Positions 42,201 through 50,400 of a DNA stretch of 64,000 bases are shown one piece after another. The position numbers were made by a program, and so were the translations under genes. Origin of the DNA: Scolanthus callimorphus (Eukaryota; Cnidaria; Anthozoa; Actiniaria; Edwardsiidae); the NCBI GenBank assembly GCA_033964015.1, contig CM066921.1, forward strand, positions 28,749,355 through 28,813,354, given 5' to 3'. The notes under the pieces are model-generated. The model was given only the letters and a program-made list of their open reading frames with translations, was not told the origin of the DNA and did not search any database. The stretch's first letter is position 1. Every line of letters starts with the position of its first letter.

Positions 42201-43496
42201 TTGTTCTTATTACATTTATGTTGCGTGCGCAACATTGTGAAAACTGCCAACCGACTTTGCAAAACTTCCTCTATAAGTATTTTTCCTCACATCTAGAAAA
42301 TTTGGAAGGAACATTCACCAAAACTTGCAGATATCGTTCTCTTGATCGCCATTTTGTTTTTCCTTTGGCCAAGGGGCCTGGATCGAGATTTCAAAAATAC
42401 CACAGGTAGCCCGTGCGGATTAGTATAATAACGACATGATATGTCAAAACAGAGGACATGTGTTGTGACCTCTCCCGTTTTAATAAAATTTGCATTATAC
42501 ATTTTGAAATTAGATAGAGCGTAAGGTACCCTTGGGGACCAGAGGCTGAAACTCTGCCCTTTCGCGTTTGTGCTCGAAAATTGTAATTTTGGACCTCGAG
42601 CCTCTGGTTTCCAGGGTAAGCGTAAGGGAAATTGCAAATCAGATTTTTCGATGTTTGTATTTTTCAGCTTGAGAACGAGTTGTCAGAAACTCTTGAGCAC
42701 ATATATAAACTCCGTCAAAGCAAGCCCTGTTTCAGGTAGGAGAACTAATCAATTTTGGAATAATTTTTTCTTGTTTGTCGATATAATAAAAAGAAAATTT
42801 CACGGTGGCGCGAAGATATGAGTTTTATTTTCGAGTGGCAAGAACAATATTTTATTCATTCGCTGCGCTCATTCGTAACATATTGTTCTTGCCAAACATA
42901 TCTTCGCGCCACCGTGTAATATCCTCTATATACGTGACTGTAAATAAACCGAGTACGCTAATAGGTCGAAATTTACGTCATATTTTGCTATGATCAACTA
43001 CTGGTAAATAACATTAAACGTATGTTGAATGCGCGCACCATTCTCGAACACAGAGCTCTAGCTCCACGGCTCGTCTGTACGACATCCATTTGAGGACCTT
43101 TGCTGCTTTTGAACGTTGGTGCATGCGCAGAAAGGTGTTTCTCTCAACTGCTCTGTATCACATCTCTGGGTTCGAGAATGCGCGCTCGCGTATTGGGAAT
43201 GCGCAGCGTGCCCGTTCGCGGCTCTACCCAGTTCCCCCAAGTGCAACTAGCAAAAATCAATGAATCATTGATATGCAGGTCAACTCTTATCTTTCTTCAG
43301 GCAAAGCGGTTCTGCAACAAGAAAAAGTTGCAAGCCATTCAGCAGTAAAAGCGACGAGATTACAAAATTCGAGGAGCAAGTTGCCAATCTCACTCTCCAT
43401 GAAGCACGGGAACTGATTGATTCAATAAGAACTCACTCGTTTGAGAACAGAGAGCTTGGGCCACTAGAACGAGTAGAGAAAGAATCACGTGTCTAG
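27212..43496 (+). CDS. GRIN1-like: NMDA-type ionotropic glutamate receptor subunit, GluN1-like (14 exons)
   Basis: Ligand-gated cation channel subunit. My exons: 27212-27673, 30362-30758, 31885-32080, 33014-33351, 33945-34079, 34821-34999, 35693-35883, 36708-36846, 37896-38050, 38860-39077, 40317-40513, 41374-41490, 42668-42735, 43301-43496. All junctions are GT/AG and in phase, giving 995 residues. Order: signal peptide, amino-terminal domain (to about residue 400), S1, M1 (570-592), pore loop (609-626), M3 with LYTANLAAF (654-662), S2, M4 (about 824-847), and a cytoplasmic tail with an acidic coiled-coil-like end. Ligand arginine R533 (ITAERSKYVDF) is kept and S697-V698 match GluN1, but the usual aspartate is E739 (FIWESATLE). 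Serine 624 occupies the pore N-site. Exon 4 and exon 8 donors lie in tandem repeats. Exon 4's end is the least certain junction. Subtype is inferred from residues, not from a tree. Confidence 0.9.
29812..30124. mobile_element. Foldback element, ends AATAATACACATGAAAAA
   Basis: Ends AATAATACACATGAAAAAAT and ATTTTTTCATGTGTATTATT are inverse. A 31-base phrase, GGCTTGTTCAGTTTGTAAGC followed by AGATTTGTGA, is duplicated inside (about 30030 and 30061). Sits in receptor intron 1. Confidence 0.65.
30130..30262. repeat. Palindrome around GCCTGCGGC
   Basis: Arms TTCAATTTGGAATTTATTTA..CTCGTGGGTTTT and AAAACCCCACTCGTGCAAAT-AAATTCCAAATTGAA are inverse about a CTCGCCTGCGGCTCGTGC centre. Probably another MITE. 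Receptor intron 1. Confidence 0.65.
30836..31047. mobile_element. MITE family J, copy 1
   Basis: Shares ATACCACAACG, TTCTCGAATTCTGATTGGCTC, GCGCCATCATCAGCG and AATCAGAGGACATTTGT with an inverted copy at 37564-37833. Sits in receptor intron 2 and directly abuts a SINE. Confidence 0.65.
31048..31275 (-). mobile_element. tRNA-derived SINE, valine-tRNA-like head, minus strand
   Basis: On the minus strand, GTGTAGTGGTCATCAC matches the D-arm/A-box region of tRNA-Val and GGTTTGAATCCCA matches a B box. The anticodon stem does not pair, so this is not a functional tRNA. The downstream body to the plus-strand right is unique here. The ORF across it is a translation of the tRNA-like sequence. Confidence 0.65.
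31312..31442. mobile_element. MITE family H, copy 1 (GAATTTCTGCA)
   Basis: GGAATTTCTGCACCCATTCATGG near the left and ATGAATGAATTTCTGCAGAAATTCC near the right are inverse-like, with GAACACTTCCCGTTCTT inside. Copies at 32180-32346 and 40064-40222 are also in introns of the receptor gene. Confidence 0.65.
31566..31740. repeat. Repeat family I, copy 1
   Basis: Shares CTAGTCTAGGTTTGTT, ACTACAAAGCGATCATGATT, GTAGGCTTCATGG and CAACAATGAGTTTTTGA with 61672-61850 in a HAUS2 intron. Both copies begin near TTTAGTGATGTAAA or TTCAGTGATGTAAA. The class is unknown. Confidence 0.65.
32180..32346. mobile_element. MITE family H, copy 2
   Basis: Arms GAAATTTCTGCAGAAACCCAT and ATGGGTTTCTACAGAAATTCC are inverse. 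The interior has CCCAAGGCACACGCAT and ATGGGAAATCCGAACACTT. Lies in receptor intron 3, just after exon 3. Confidence 0.72.
32640..32795. repeat. Tandem repeat of about 58 bases, three copies
   Basis: TATTGTCTTGAAAAAGTAGG, GGGCTTGGGGTATCCTTCTA and close variants repeat three times in receptor intron 3. Non-coding. Confidence 0.75.
32818..32905 (+). promoter_or_regulatory. Three tandem CRE-like sites
   Basis: A unit of about 35 bases, CTCATCTGTGACGTCATAGC, repeats three times. Two copies keep TGACGTCA exactly and the first has TGACGCCA. TGACGTCA is the CREB/ATF consensus. It lies 110-200 bases 5' of receptor exon 4, so an intronic regulatory role is possible but unproven. Confidence 0.5.
33342..33512 (+). 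repeat. 24-base tandem repeat at the exon 4 donor, about seven copies
   Basis: The unit CAAAACAAAATGGTATGGTC plus TATG is 24 bases, so the receptor frame stays open through it (KTKWYGLC per unit). The splice junction that fits the next exon's phase lies in the first copy (AATG|GTATTG, 33351). Later copies carry equivalent ATG|GTATGG sites in the same phase. Using them would add eight residues per unit. Confidence 0.85.
34286..34605 (-). mobile_element. MITE family G, copy 2 (inverted)
   Basis: Reads AAAAGTACTTTCCGCGTGCTC, CAAACACGAGGGGGATGTTGG, then a second GAGAGCACGCAGAAAGTA and AACCAATCAGAATGCGCACA, ending ACAACATAGGTGTTATTTTC. This is the inverse of 25066-25360. Receptor intron 5. Confidence 0.75.
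35066..35600. repeat. 18-base minisatellite, about 30 copies, strand-asymmetric
   Basis: The unit is CTTGTCCTCCAACCTCTC with T/C variants, C+T-rich on the plus strand. It begins 66 bases after the exon 6 donor in receptor intron 6. The unit length is a multiple of three and frames are open on both strands (up to 214 codons), giving SSNLSL or KERLED repeats. These ORFs are artefacts. The pyrimidine-rich strand could affect splicing or form triplex DNA. Confidence 0.92.
35884..36190. repeat. Degenerate repeat rich in AAACGCCCCTGACCAATTGTGACCC phrases
   Basis: Short variants of AAGCCCCTGAGCAACTGTGAC and CCAATTGTGACCCAA recur six or more times right after the exon 7 donor. They are irregularly spaced. 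Receptor intron 7. Confidence 0.6.
36810..37375 (+). repeat. 38-base tandem repeat made of exon 8's end plus its splice donor, about 14 copies
   Basis: The first copy is coding: it specifies AHYIDGINDSR at the end of exon 8 and the donor CCAGG|GTAAGG (36846/36847). The same 38 bases, including GACGGCATTAATGACTCCAG and the donor, then repeat across the start of intron 8. Some copies have GTAAGG and others GTCAGG, which abolishes the donor. Because 38 is not a multiple of three, use of a downstream donor shifts the frame, and a stop is met two units on. Confidence 0.9.
37564..37833 (-). mobile_element. MITE family J, copy 2
   Basis: Begins AATGTCCTCTGATTTTCCGT and ends CGAGAAAGGCGCGCGTTGTGG-TATATT, inverse to 30836-31047. 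It contains TTGTATACCACAACAAAAAGG and GCGCTGATGATGGCGCG. Receptor intron 8. Confidence 0.65.
38090..38350 (-). mobile_element. tRNA-derived SINE, minus strand
   Basis: On the minus strand, a tRNA-like head (about 38265-38345) reads GGTTAGGTGGCGCAGTTTG (A-box match) and GAGTTCGAATCCCAG (B-box match). It is followed by a unique body and a 3' tail with AATAAAG and GTAAAAAGTAAAAA-type repeats (inverse at 38090-38115). This is the layout of a SINE rather than a functional tRNA. Receptor intron 9. Confidence 0.72.
38405..38758. mobile_element. Foldback MITE family A, outer copy, split by another A copy
   Basis: The left part (38405-38487) runs CATTCTCGTTCCCAGAACTC to CACTGATTGGC. The right part (38688 on) resumes CTGATTGGCTGATTTTGA and GGAGCATGCGCTGAAAGG and is truncated near GGCTCTGGGTAC. 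Receptor intron 9. Confidence 0.8.
38488..38687. mobile_element. Foldback MITE family A, nested inner copy
   Basis: Intact 200-base copy from CATTCTCGAACACAG to TATGAGAATG, inserted in the outer copy. CTGATTGGC lies on both sides (38479-38487 and 38688-38696). Because the outer family sequence normally has one CTGATTGGC here, this proves a 9-base target duplication. Confidence 0.92.
39078..40063. other. Receptor intron 10, 5' part
   Basis: Donor GTGAGT. No repeat family member is recognised. A small palindrome, GGAGCTCCGC/GCGGCCTTCGGCCGC, lies near 39775-39815. The ORFs are short and without domains. Confidence 0.45.
40064..40222. mobile_element. MITE family H, copy 3
   Basis: GGGAATGTCTGCAGAAACCC, CCCAAGGCACACGCATGGG, ATGGAAAATCCGAACACTTCC and AATTCAGCTTCTCCCATG match copy 2. 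Receptor intron 10, about 95 bases before exon 11. Confidence 0.68.
40560..40958. mobile_element. Foldback element after receptor exon 11
   Basis: Arms AAGAGTGGATTAACAAGAGT..GTCAGAAAAGTGTCTATTTTT and AAAAATAGACACTTTTCTGAC..GGTAATCCACTCTTGGTGCTA are inverse, about 115 bases each. The centre contains GCGCGCGAAAG. Receptor intron 11. Confidence 0.72.
41909..42126. mobile_element. hAT-like MITE with CAGGGCCGTAGCTAG ends
   Basis: The left end CAGGGCCGTAGCTAGCG and right end TTCTAGCTACGGCCTTG are inverse. A C run (41948-41973) follows the left end. CAGGG..GTAGC termini are common in hAT-type MITEs. No 8-base target duplication is visible. Receptor intron 12. Confidence 0.6.
42227..42417 (-). mobile_element. 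Element E, copy 3 (inverted, diverged)
   Basis: CAAAACTTCCTCTATAAG, AAACTTGCAGATATCG, CTTGATCGCCATTTTGTTTTT and TACCACAGGTAGCCCGTGCGG are the inverse of conserved blocks in the copies at 12913 and 18715. Ends are degraded. Receptor intron 12. Confidence 0.65.
42782..42925. mobile_element. Short foldback, ends TTTCACGGTGGCGCGAAGATAT
   Basis: CACGGTGGCGCGAAGATATG and CATATCTTCGCGCCACCGTG are inverse, as are GGCAAGAACAATATT and AATATTGTTCTTGCC. A GCTGCGCTC centre forms the loop. Receptor intron 13. Confidence 0.78.
43039..43180. mobile_element. Foldback MITE family A, internally deleted copy
   Basis: Begins CATTCTCGAACACAGAGCTC and ends GGTTCGAGAATG, only 142 bases. It retains TTTGAACGTTGGTGCATGCG and CTCAACTGCTCTGTATCA. 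Receptor intron 13, 120 bases before the last exon. Confidence 0.72.
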
Positions 43497-43935
43497 ACAG
43501 ATACGGGAACATAACGAATCCCAGCTTGGTGCATTTCTGTAGGAATCTCCCATGGGGAACGACAACTCCAAAGAACAATTCGCCTTTTTCACGCGCCGCC
43601 AATTTGCTTCCGGAATGACCTGGCAAAGCAGAAAAGAGCAATGAGTCAATCAAGTTTTTGGTTGTTAAAAAAATAAGGAGTACTTTTTGGTAGCTTTGTC
43701 AACTTTTGTACCATAAATCCTAGAGTTAAACTATCGTAAATCGTAAAGTAAAACTGTGAAAATACGAGATCTAGCACGAAAAGTGTTTATTATTACTGGA
43801 GTGCCGCCAGTGCACACGCATGACTAACCGCAAGTCTGCATTTTGTTGCTTTTCTTGGTTTGTTTACTTGGCTTCTGATTGTATAGAGATTTGAAATGCG
43901 CTCTAATTATTTAGGTGTATTTCTTGGTGTATTGA
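43497..43935. other. 3' flank of the receptor gene
   Basis: Presumed 3' UTR and intergenic sequence. No clear AATAAA polyadenylation signal directly after the stop. No gene is recognised. Confidence 0.4.
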
Positions 43936-44160
43936 ACACTTATTCCTCTCGCCCTCATGGCCTCTGAGTCAATAGCCCATTGGGCCGAATTTTAGTCAAA
44001 TCACACTAGTAGGTCAATTTTATAGCTAAAAACGTTTTCGGGTCTGGTAATTAGCCATTCTGTTCAAATCCGAAACTTTTCGCTACTAGTAGGCTATAAC
44101 TTGCCTACAAGTAGCTCTACCAACCGACGCGACAGAGCGGAAATGACCTGCTTAGACCAC
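43936..44160. mobile_element. Foldback element family F, copy 2
   Basis: TTATTCCTCTCGCCCTCATGG, TCAATAGCCCATTGGGC, TTTTAGTCAAATCACACTAG and CTACTAGTAGGCTATAAC match family F at 13605-13906. The right arm is not clearly preserved. Confidence 0.65.
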
Positions 44161-45949
44161 TAAATTTCAAATAATAAGGTCAGGTTAACTCAGAGAAGCT
44201 TGATTTTTTGCATACAGACTCCTTGTCTGATTAAAAACAAAATATCAAAAATAACTTTTTTCTTATGGATCCGTCTTTGATATAGTAGGCTTTAAACATT
44301 GGTTTCTGTATCATTTTATGGGAGAATTAATACTTTGATCAGGAATTATGCAAACTTTGCTCGATCATATCTAAAATTCATATTCTTCAATTTTCTTTAA
44401 AATTTGGAATTAAGCTTTTAGCCATAGAAACTCTTTGTATAGAGAATCTTGAGGTTATATATTGAAATATGGCAAAGTTAGACATTTCATTTTTGGTCAT
44501 TTCCGCTCTGTCCTACCAACCAGAAAACAGTACTAGTGTCATTTGACTACAAGCCAAGCTTTTCACAGGTTAACTCGGTGATGTCTAATAGCAATGTCCT
44601 CACAAACTGCAGAAATTAGAGAATTACATACTCGACCCAGTCCCTGAAAATATAATCGTGAATATTTCGCGCATTTTAGAAATATCTTCAATTGTCCAGA
44701 TGACAAGTTGTACATGGTCACGGCCTTAATCTATTCATAAGAAAGGGTTTAAAGAAATCTTGCCTTTTAGCGCTCAGATTTTTTGACAAATATGTTGACA
44801 ATTCGAATTTTGGTGTTAAGAAATGTAATAAGTCACGAAGATTGTACATGATTGTTATTGAAGAGTTTATCCATACCGATCTTATGGACAAGTTATTCTC
44901 TTGATAGGTGCATTTTCAAACAGAGTTGAACCCTCCCCGCCACGTTTTAGGGCAAAATCAAGCATTGACCCATCCATGCCTTAATCTACCCGAGTTGAGT
45001 AGAGGAAAAATACAAAAAATAGGACCATACTTCCAGTCAAATTGCTGAAGCGTCGTATGGCGACCTTACGGTTCTTACGCCCACGCCAGAGATTTCCGGC
45101 CCTGACAGTCGCTATCCTGTTGTTGAATTGCTCAGTAGCTAGATACCTATGGGTGAGAGAACGCCCGGCCACCAGACCATATAAGGACGCCCCTTGTACC
45201 GTTAGTGAACAATCAACTAATTATTAATGCATCACCAAGGTATTTATAGGCCTGGAGAGTGTGTTAGAGATCCATGTGGGACACGTTGTTGGTTTTCTTT
45301 TTAACTAGTGTAGTAGATTATCTCACGAAAATTCGAGATAATGCAGAAATGTTTTTCACAGTTGCCGTTTAGCATGTTTTTCCTCATAATCCAATAGTAG
45401 GCATTAAAATGACATTAAAATGACACTTCTTTTTAAGTTGTCCGTTTGCGCATGCGCACAACGTCATGTCGTCTGATTTTTTTTCTACGAATAGACGACC
45501 ATTAGTCCCCTGAAAGATCATCTAAGGATGCCCAGAGTGCTATAACTATTGAAGCTAGTCAGTAATCTCTGTTAATTTGAAGCTCGGGAAGTGTTGAACG
45601 GAATTCACATGGGCTACTCACAGGCGCTGAAAAGTCCAAAGCATGCGCTATTTCTCAGAATAAACTGGGCTGGAAAAATTTGTTAAAATTGTCAATAATC
45701 GGTATTTTTATCCAAGTTTGTCGGTAGTCAATAACTTTTATGCCCATTTGCAGGGACGTTGGAACAGTTTTCAAAGTATGTGTGTGTGTGTGTGTGGGGG
45801 GGGGGGGGGGTCATTAGTAAGATTCATATGGCAACGTGTGGGGCAGGGGCTGAGTTTAGTGAAAATGTATGAAAACTTTGGGAAATGATGGGGGGCTAAG
45901 CCCCCTTGGTTGTTAGTCCCATTTAGACCCTGGAAATCAAAGCCACTGA
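44161..45949. other. Intergenic, nothing recognised
   Basis: Contains a GT repeat plus G run at 45780-45810. The minus ORF at 44981-45172 has no domain that I recognise. No RNA gene seen. Confidence 0.4.
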
Positions 45950-46383
45950 GCACAGGCAGACCAGACTAAATATCAGTGGATTGAGTATATTTTGTGGTTG
46001 TAAATATCGTAAATAAAAGTAGTCTTCGCTTCATAATGTCTCTTGTTTACTGTATTTGGTGGAGGTGATGAAATTACTTGAAATCCGATGAAACTCTCAT
46101 AATTCTCGATATGACTTACTTGCGTTGCCATTTGGTAGTGGGGATCGAGGTGAAAAGGAAAACAAGGGAAAACCCGCTGGAATGGACCTAAAACCCACCC
46201 AAATGGCAACGCAAGTAAGTCATATCGAGAATTATAAGAGTTTCATCGGATTTCAAGTAATTTCATCACCTCCACCAAATACAGTAAACAAGAGACATTA
46301 TGAAGCGAAGACTACTTTTATTTACGATATTTACAACCACAAATATACTCAATCCACTGATATTTAGTCTGGTCTGCCTGTGC
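45950..46383. repeat. Near-perfect inverted duplication (186-base arms, 63-base spacer)
   Basis: The left arm 45950-46135 starts CACAGGCAGACCAGACTAAA and the right arm 46199-46383 ends TTTAGTCTGGTCTGCCTGTG. Only about one mismatch was noticed. The spacer is GGTCCATT/GGAATGGACC-like sequence. It may be a young foldback or a very recent inverted duplication. ORFs in the two arms are the same sequence. Confidence 0.88.
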
Positions 46384-47491
46384 ACTGAGAAAAGAAATTG
46401 TCACCTTTTGACGAAACACTTACTACTGAATCCACTGTTCGAGGTTACGCTGGCTACGCGGTCTCGCCATTTAAATTTTTCGCGGCGATTTTGAATACTC
46501 AGCTGTCAATCAAACTAAGTGAATAAACTTTGAAGTATTTGCAGGACCGCTTACAAGTAAAACTGAAGCTGGATCCAATAAAGGAACTATCAACCAGTAG
46601 ATATATATGTAAGAAATAATAAAAACTTGAATGGTTGATTAACAGCTTATAATTTTCATTTACACGATATTTCGGTCAGCCAGTACCGACCGTCTTCAGG
46701 TAATGGTGAATATTTACATTGGTAGCTACTATAAATAAAATAACCGTCAAAATTCAAACGTGAAATAGATACATCAAACTAAGGCTCTGTCGAGAAAGCG
46801 TGTAGCGGCTTGGGCTTTGATACACAGCTGCAGCATCTCAGATCGCCCAAGAAATTCAATGGCGCTATCACCGTCATAACGGTGTTAATTAAAGTGAGAG
46901 ATGCCAACTTCCGACTTTCAAAATGCGGGAGATGGGACGTTTTGGAGCTACAAAAAGTCTTTGCACTGTGAAAGCACTTTACAAATTACAGTATTTCTAT
47001 GAGCCTCAAAATCCCGCCAAAAGCGCGCGCGAGAGAGTCGGCATCTCAGCTAGCTAGTCAGTCTCTCCTTGTATTGATTTTCTTGGATATTTGGAGTAAA
47101 AATGCGTAAAGAAATCTCTAACTAACCGTCTACAAACAAAGCTTTTACTCTTGATTTACAGAATTCAAGCCAATAGCCGATGGCTCTGAATGCAAGGACG
47201 TTTATAATATGCTTTTTAAAACACATCTGACACATTTTACTGCAAGACTCGTCGTTTGGGTGTTAACAATATAAAGGAGGTCGAGAGTGAAAGCCGAAAC
47301 CACTGAGGCAGGAAAAGCCAATCATTTTACATTATTGCATTGGAATTGTATTGGGGTATTGTTTCGTATGAATAATCAGGGAATAATAAAAAAAAGTCGA
47401 AGGCATAGAAAGCGTGAATAAATTATTGCTTCGAGCCCTCGAGCACATGCAGAAATGACGCAGCAATACGGAAAAGACGCGAGCGAAAGAC
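46384..47491. other. Intergenic, upstream of the Ig-domain gene
   Basis: At about 46660-46720 the phrase ACGATATTTCGGTCAGCC..ACCGACCGTCTTCAGG is a small hairpin resembling terminal sequences of some retroelements. The resemblance is weak. The promoter of the Ig gene should lie at the right end, but no core motif is convincing. Confidence 0.35.
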
Positions 47492-50400
47492 ATGTCGAGT
47501 GTTTCGCTATCGCTATCAGCTATGAGAGGTCTAACTGGAATCATTTTGCTACTCCTGTTTTATGTTTCAGGAAGTATTGGTAAGTTCTATAAGTACATGC
47601 TGATATTTCTTTTAAGTTGTAAAGGTTAATGAGCTTGCAAAGTCGCAAATTTTTAATCATACGCTGTGACTTTACAGATTAGTGTGTGAATCACATATCG
47701 ACGTCATACAATAGAGTCATACAATAGATTTCCTTTTCTACAACCAAAACTAGGAGGAATCATGATCAAAAGCTAAATGTTCTGTCCCCCAGAACCGATA
47801 TATATAAGTTTTCGTTCTTTCCACGTACCATTCCAGAGTGGAATAGCTTGCCAAGCTACACAGTGTATGCAAGAAGTGTTGCTTCATTTAAGACATTAAT
47901 TCCTTAGACTAATGTATTAACTTATTTCATGTCATGTCATTTATTTAACACCTTATTTATTGTGAATTGATATATACGTAAGGGTTAGAGAATGGACGCG
48001 AGTGTTCTATGGGATATAGACCACTAATGAACAAAAATCTGCGAGCGCGTTAGCGCGAGCAGATTTTTGTTCATTAGTGGTCTATTTCCCATAGGACACG
48101 AGCGTCAATTAGGCCTTGATCACGCAATATTGATCAATAACATATAATAGTTATCAGAAAATGGAATCCAGTACTCAATTCTACGCATCCGTATTAGTAA
48201 AATTGCAAAGTTTGGTGAAGATTGCTTGAATACTAGCTGAGATATAAATTTTTAAAACTTTGTATTCTGGCTTATCTTTTAAAAGAAAAGTATGGGAAAA
48301 TAGATCGAAACGAGGCTGGACGGGCATCGATGCCCGTCCAGCCTCGACTTGACGTAATTGCCCATACATTTCTTTGTAAAAAGTTAGCCAGAAGTTTTGA
48401 AAATTCATATCTCGGCCAGTTTTTCAATGAATTTTTTTGAAACTTTGCAGTACTTAATACTTAAATAATTTACCCTAAGGTAGCTTTCGCTAAAGTCTAG
48501 GGAGCGGCGTAGTCGCCGCAGGTGGCCAGGGATCGCCAACGATCGTACATACAGCAGGCAAGGCGCTGGCTTTAAAAGCTTCTAAAGTAGGCGAATCTGC
48601 TACCTGAGTTGGCAGCAGATTCCATATCCTAATTGTTCTAGGGAAGAAAGAGTATTGGTGTGAAAGAACACTTGAGTAAAGCTGTTTATATTGTAGGAGG
48701 TTTCTTCTAGTAGGTCTTGGGTTAGATTGGATGGTCTGAGGAAGACTGATGTGGACGAGGCCATTTCGGATCTTATACAGCATGCACAGTTGCGCAAAAA
48801 GCCTGCGCGTTTCGAGGGTGTCCCAGTTTAGGGATGCCACGAGTTCCGACGTGCTGGATCTTGGATGGTAATCGCCGGAAACGAAGCGCGCCGCGTTCTT
48901 CTGGACTTGTTCTTTCTTTTTTACATCTTTCTCTGTATGAGGGCTCCAGGCTGGGGAGGCGTACTCCAAGATAGGCCGGACCATAGAGACGTAGGCACGT
49001 TCCTTGACGGTCTTAGAGCAAGGTTTAAGAGTCCTTCTTAGGAGCCCTAGGGTCTTGTTGGCCTTGGAAGAAACCTTTGCACAGTGTCTGCTCCAACGGA
49101 GATATCCTGTCAGTTTTAATAATACGGATGCGTAGAATTGAATACTGGATTTCATTTTCTGATAACTATTATATTATTAATCAATATTGCGTGATAAAGG
49201 CCTAATCTCTAACTTTTTTAGAACATGATCATGATGCCACGAAGAAAGTCTTTTGAAAGTTTTTGTGCTAGCTTGTCATTGACATATCAACATCATTACA
49301 GAGCATTGTTCAGAGCCATACTTCATCCAAGGCTTTTTACAATAGTAGTGTCAATCAAAGCCTTGTGAATGAAAAGATCTACCGACAAAGCGGTTTTTTT
49401 TAGTGCATGCATTGTTCTAAATATTTATAATCTTGGTAATTAGCAACATAGCTTATAAACTGAAACTGAAAGTCCTAAAGTGATGACGTCACAGATACAG
49501 ATAGTTATACAGATAGTTATAATGACATTTAGCAATTAATGAATTTTCGCTGAGTATGATGTGGAGAATAATTCAGATCGAGAGGGTGTTATCCATTGCG
49601 GCCGATGGCCGAGGTCGACATGAATAATTATCCGCATCAAGCTGAATTTTATTATTCATTCAAACTTTGAATTGTTTTATTATTCATTCAAAATTAATCT
49701 CCCTGCTTTACTTCTTTAAGAGAGCAGGAAGTTTTGCCGGCCTGCCTACAAGTGCGCGACCTCACGCGTGCAATAATTTTTAAACTTATCCAATCTTGAC
49801 GTCATCGATGGGATAAGTCGCTCGCCTTCAAAAACATCAAGAATTCGCGTTGGCGCTCAACCAATTTGTTCATATTGCCAGGTTTCGCTACAAATCAGAC
49901 CATCAATGTCTCAGAAGGACAAGACGTGACGCTCAATTGTGTGACAAATAATGCACCTGTCACGTGGACGAGAGATGGCGTGACACTAATCCAGACAACT
50001 CCTCTTTGGAACATAACCGCTGTACAGAGAGGTTCCACAGGCGTGTATAAATGCTTTGAAGGAAATATAGAGCGCGCCGTTATTCATCTTATTGTAGAAT
50101 GTAAGTGCTATCAACATTGATATTTGTTATCAATCGCCCCGAGAGCTTAAAGTTCACGAGCTCGGAGGATGTATAATATTGGTGGGTTATTTTTTTCCCC
50201 AGAGGGCAGGGTAAAGGCGAATTCTGCGTTCTGATTGGTTCTTAGCGCGTTCAATATTTATTTCCAGATCCGCCCATGTTCAGTGTAAGAAATGTCAAGC
50301 TCAAGGTGGATGAGCTACAGATCGTTCGACTAGTATGTGCGGTAAAAACCGTACCCACTGCTAACCTGACTTGGCTTACTACGGATGGGTTACCTGTGGT

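Noticed and set aside
45973..46367. Two similar ORFs of 78 and 80 codons as paralogous genes
   Set aside because: They are the two arms of one palindrome read on opposite strands.
46650..46730. Penelope-like element terminus
   Set aside because: Only a short TTTCGGTCAGCC..GACCGTCTTCAGG hairpin; no GIY-YIG, reverse transcriptase or hammerhead core found.
48490..49155. Host gene on the minus strand in the Ig intron
   Set aside because: Sequence matches the C-terminal part of LINE reverse transcriptases and lacks the catalytic core.
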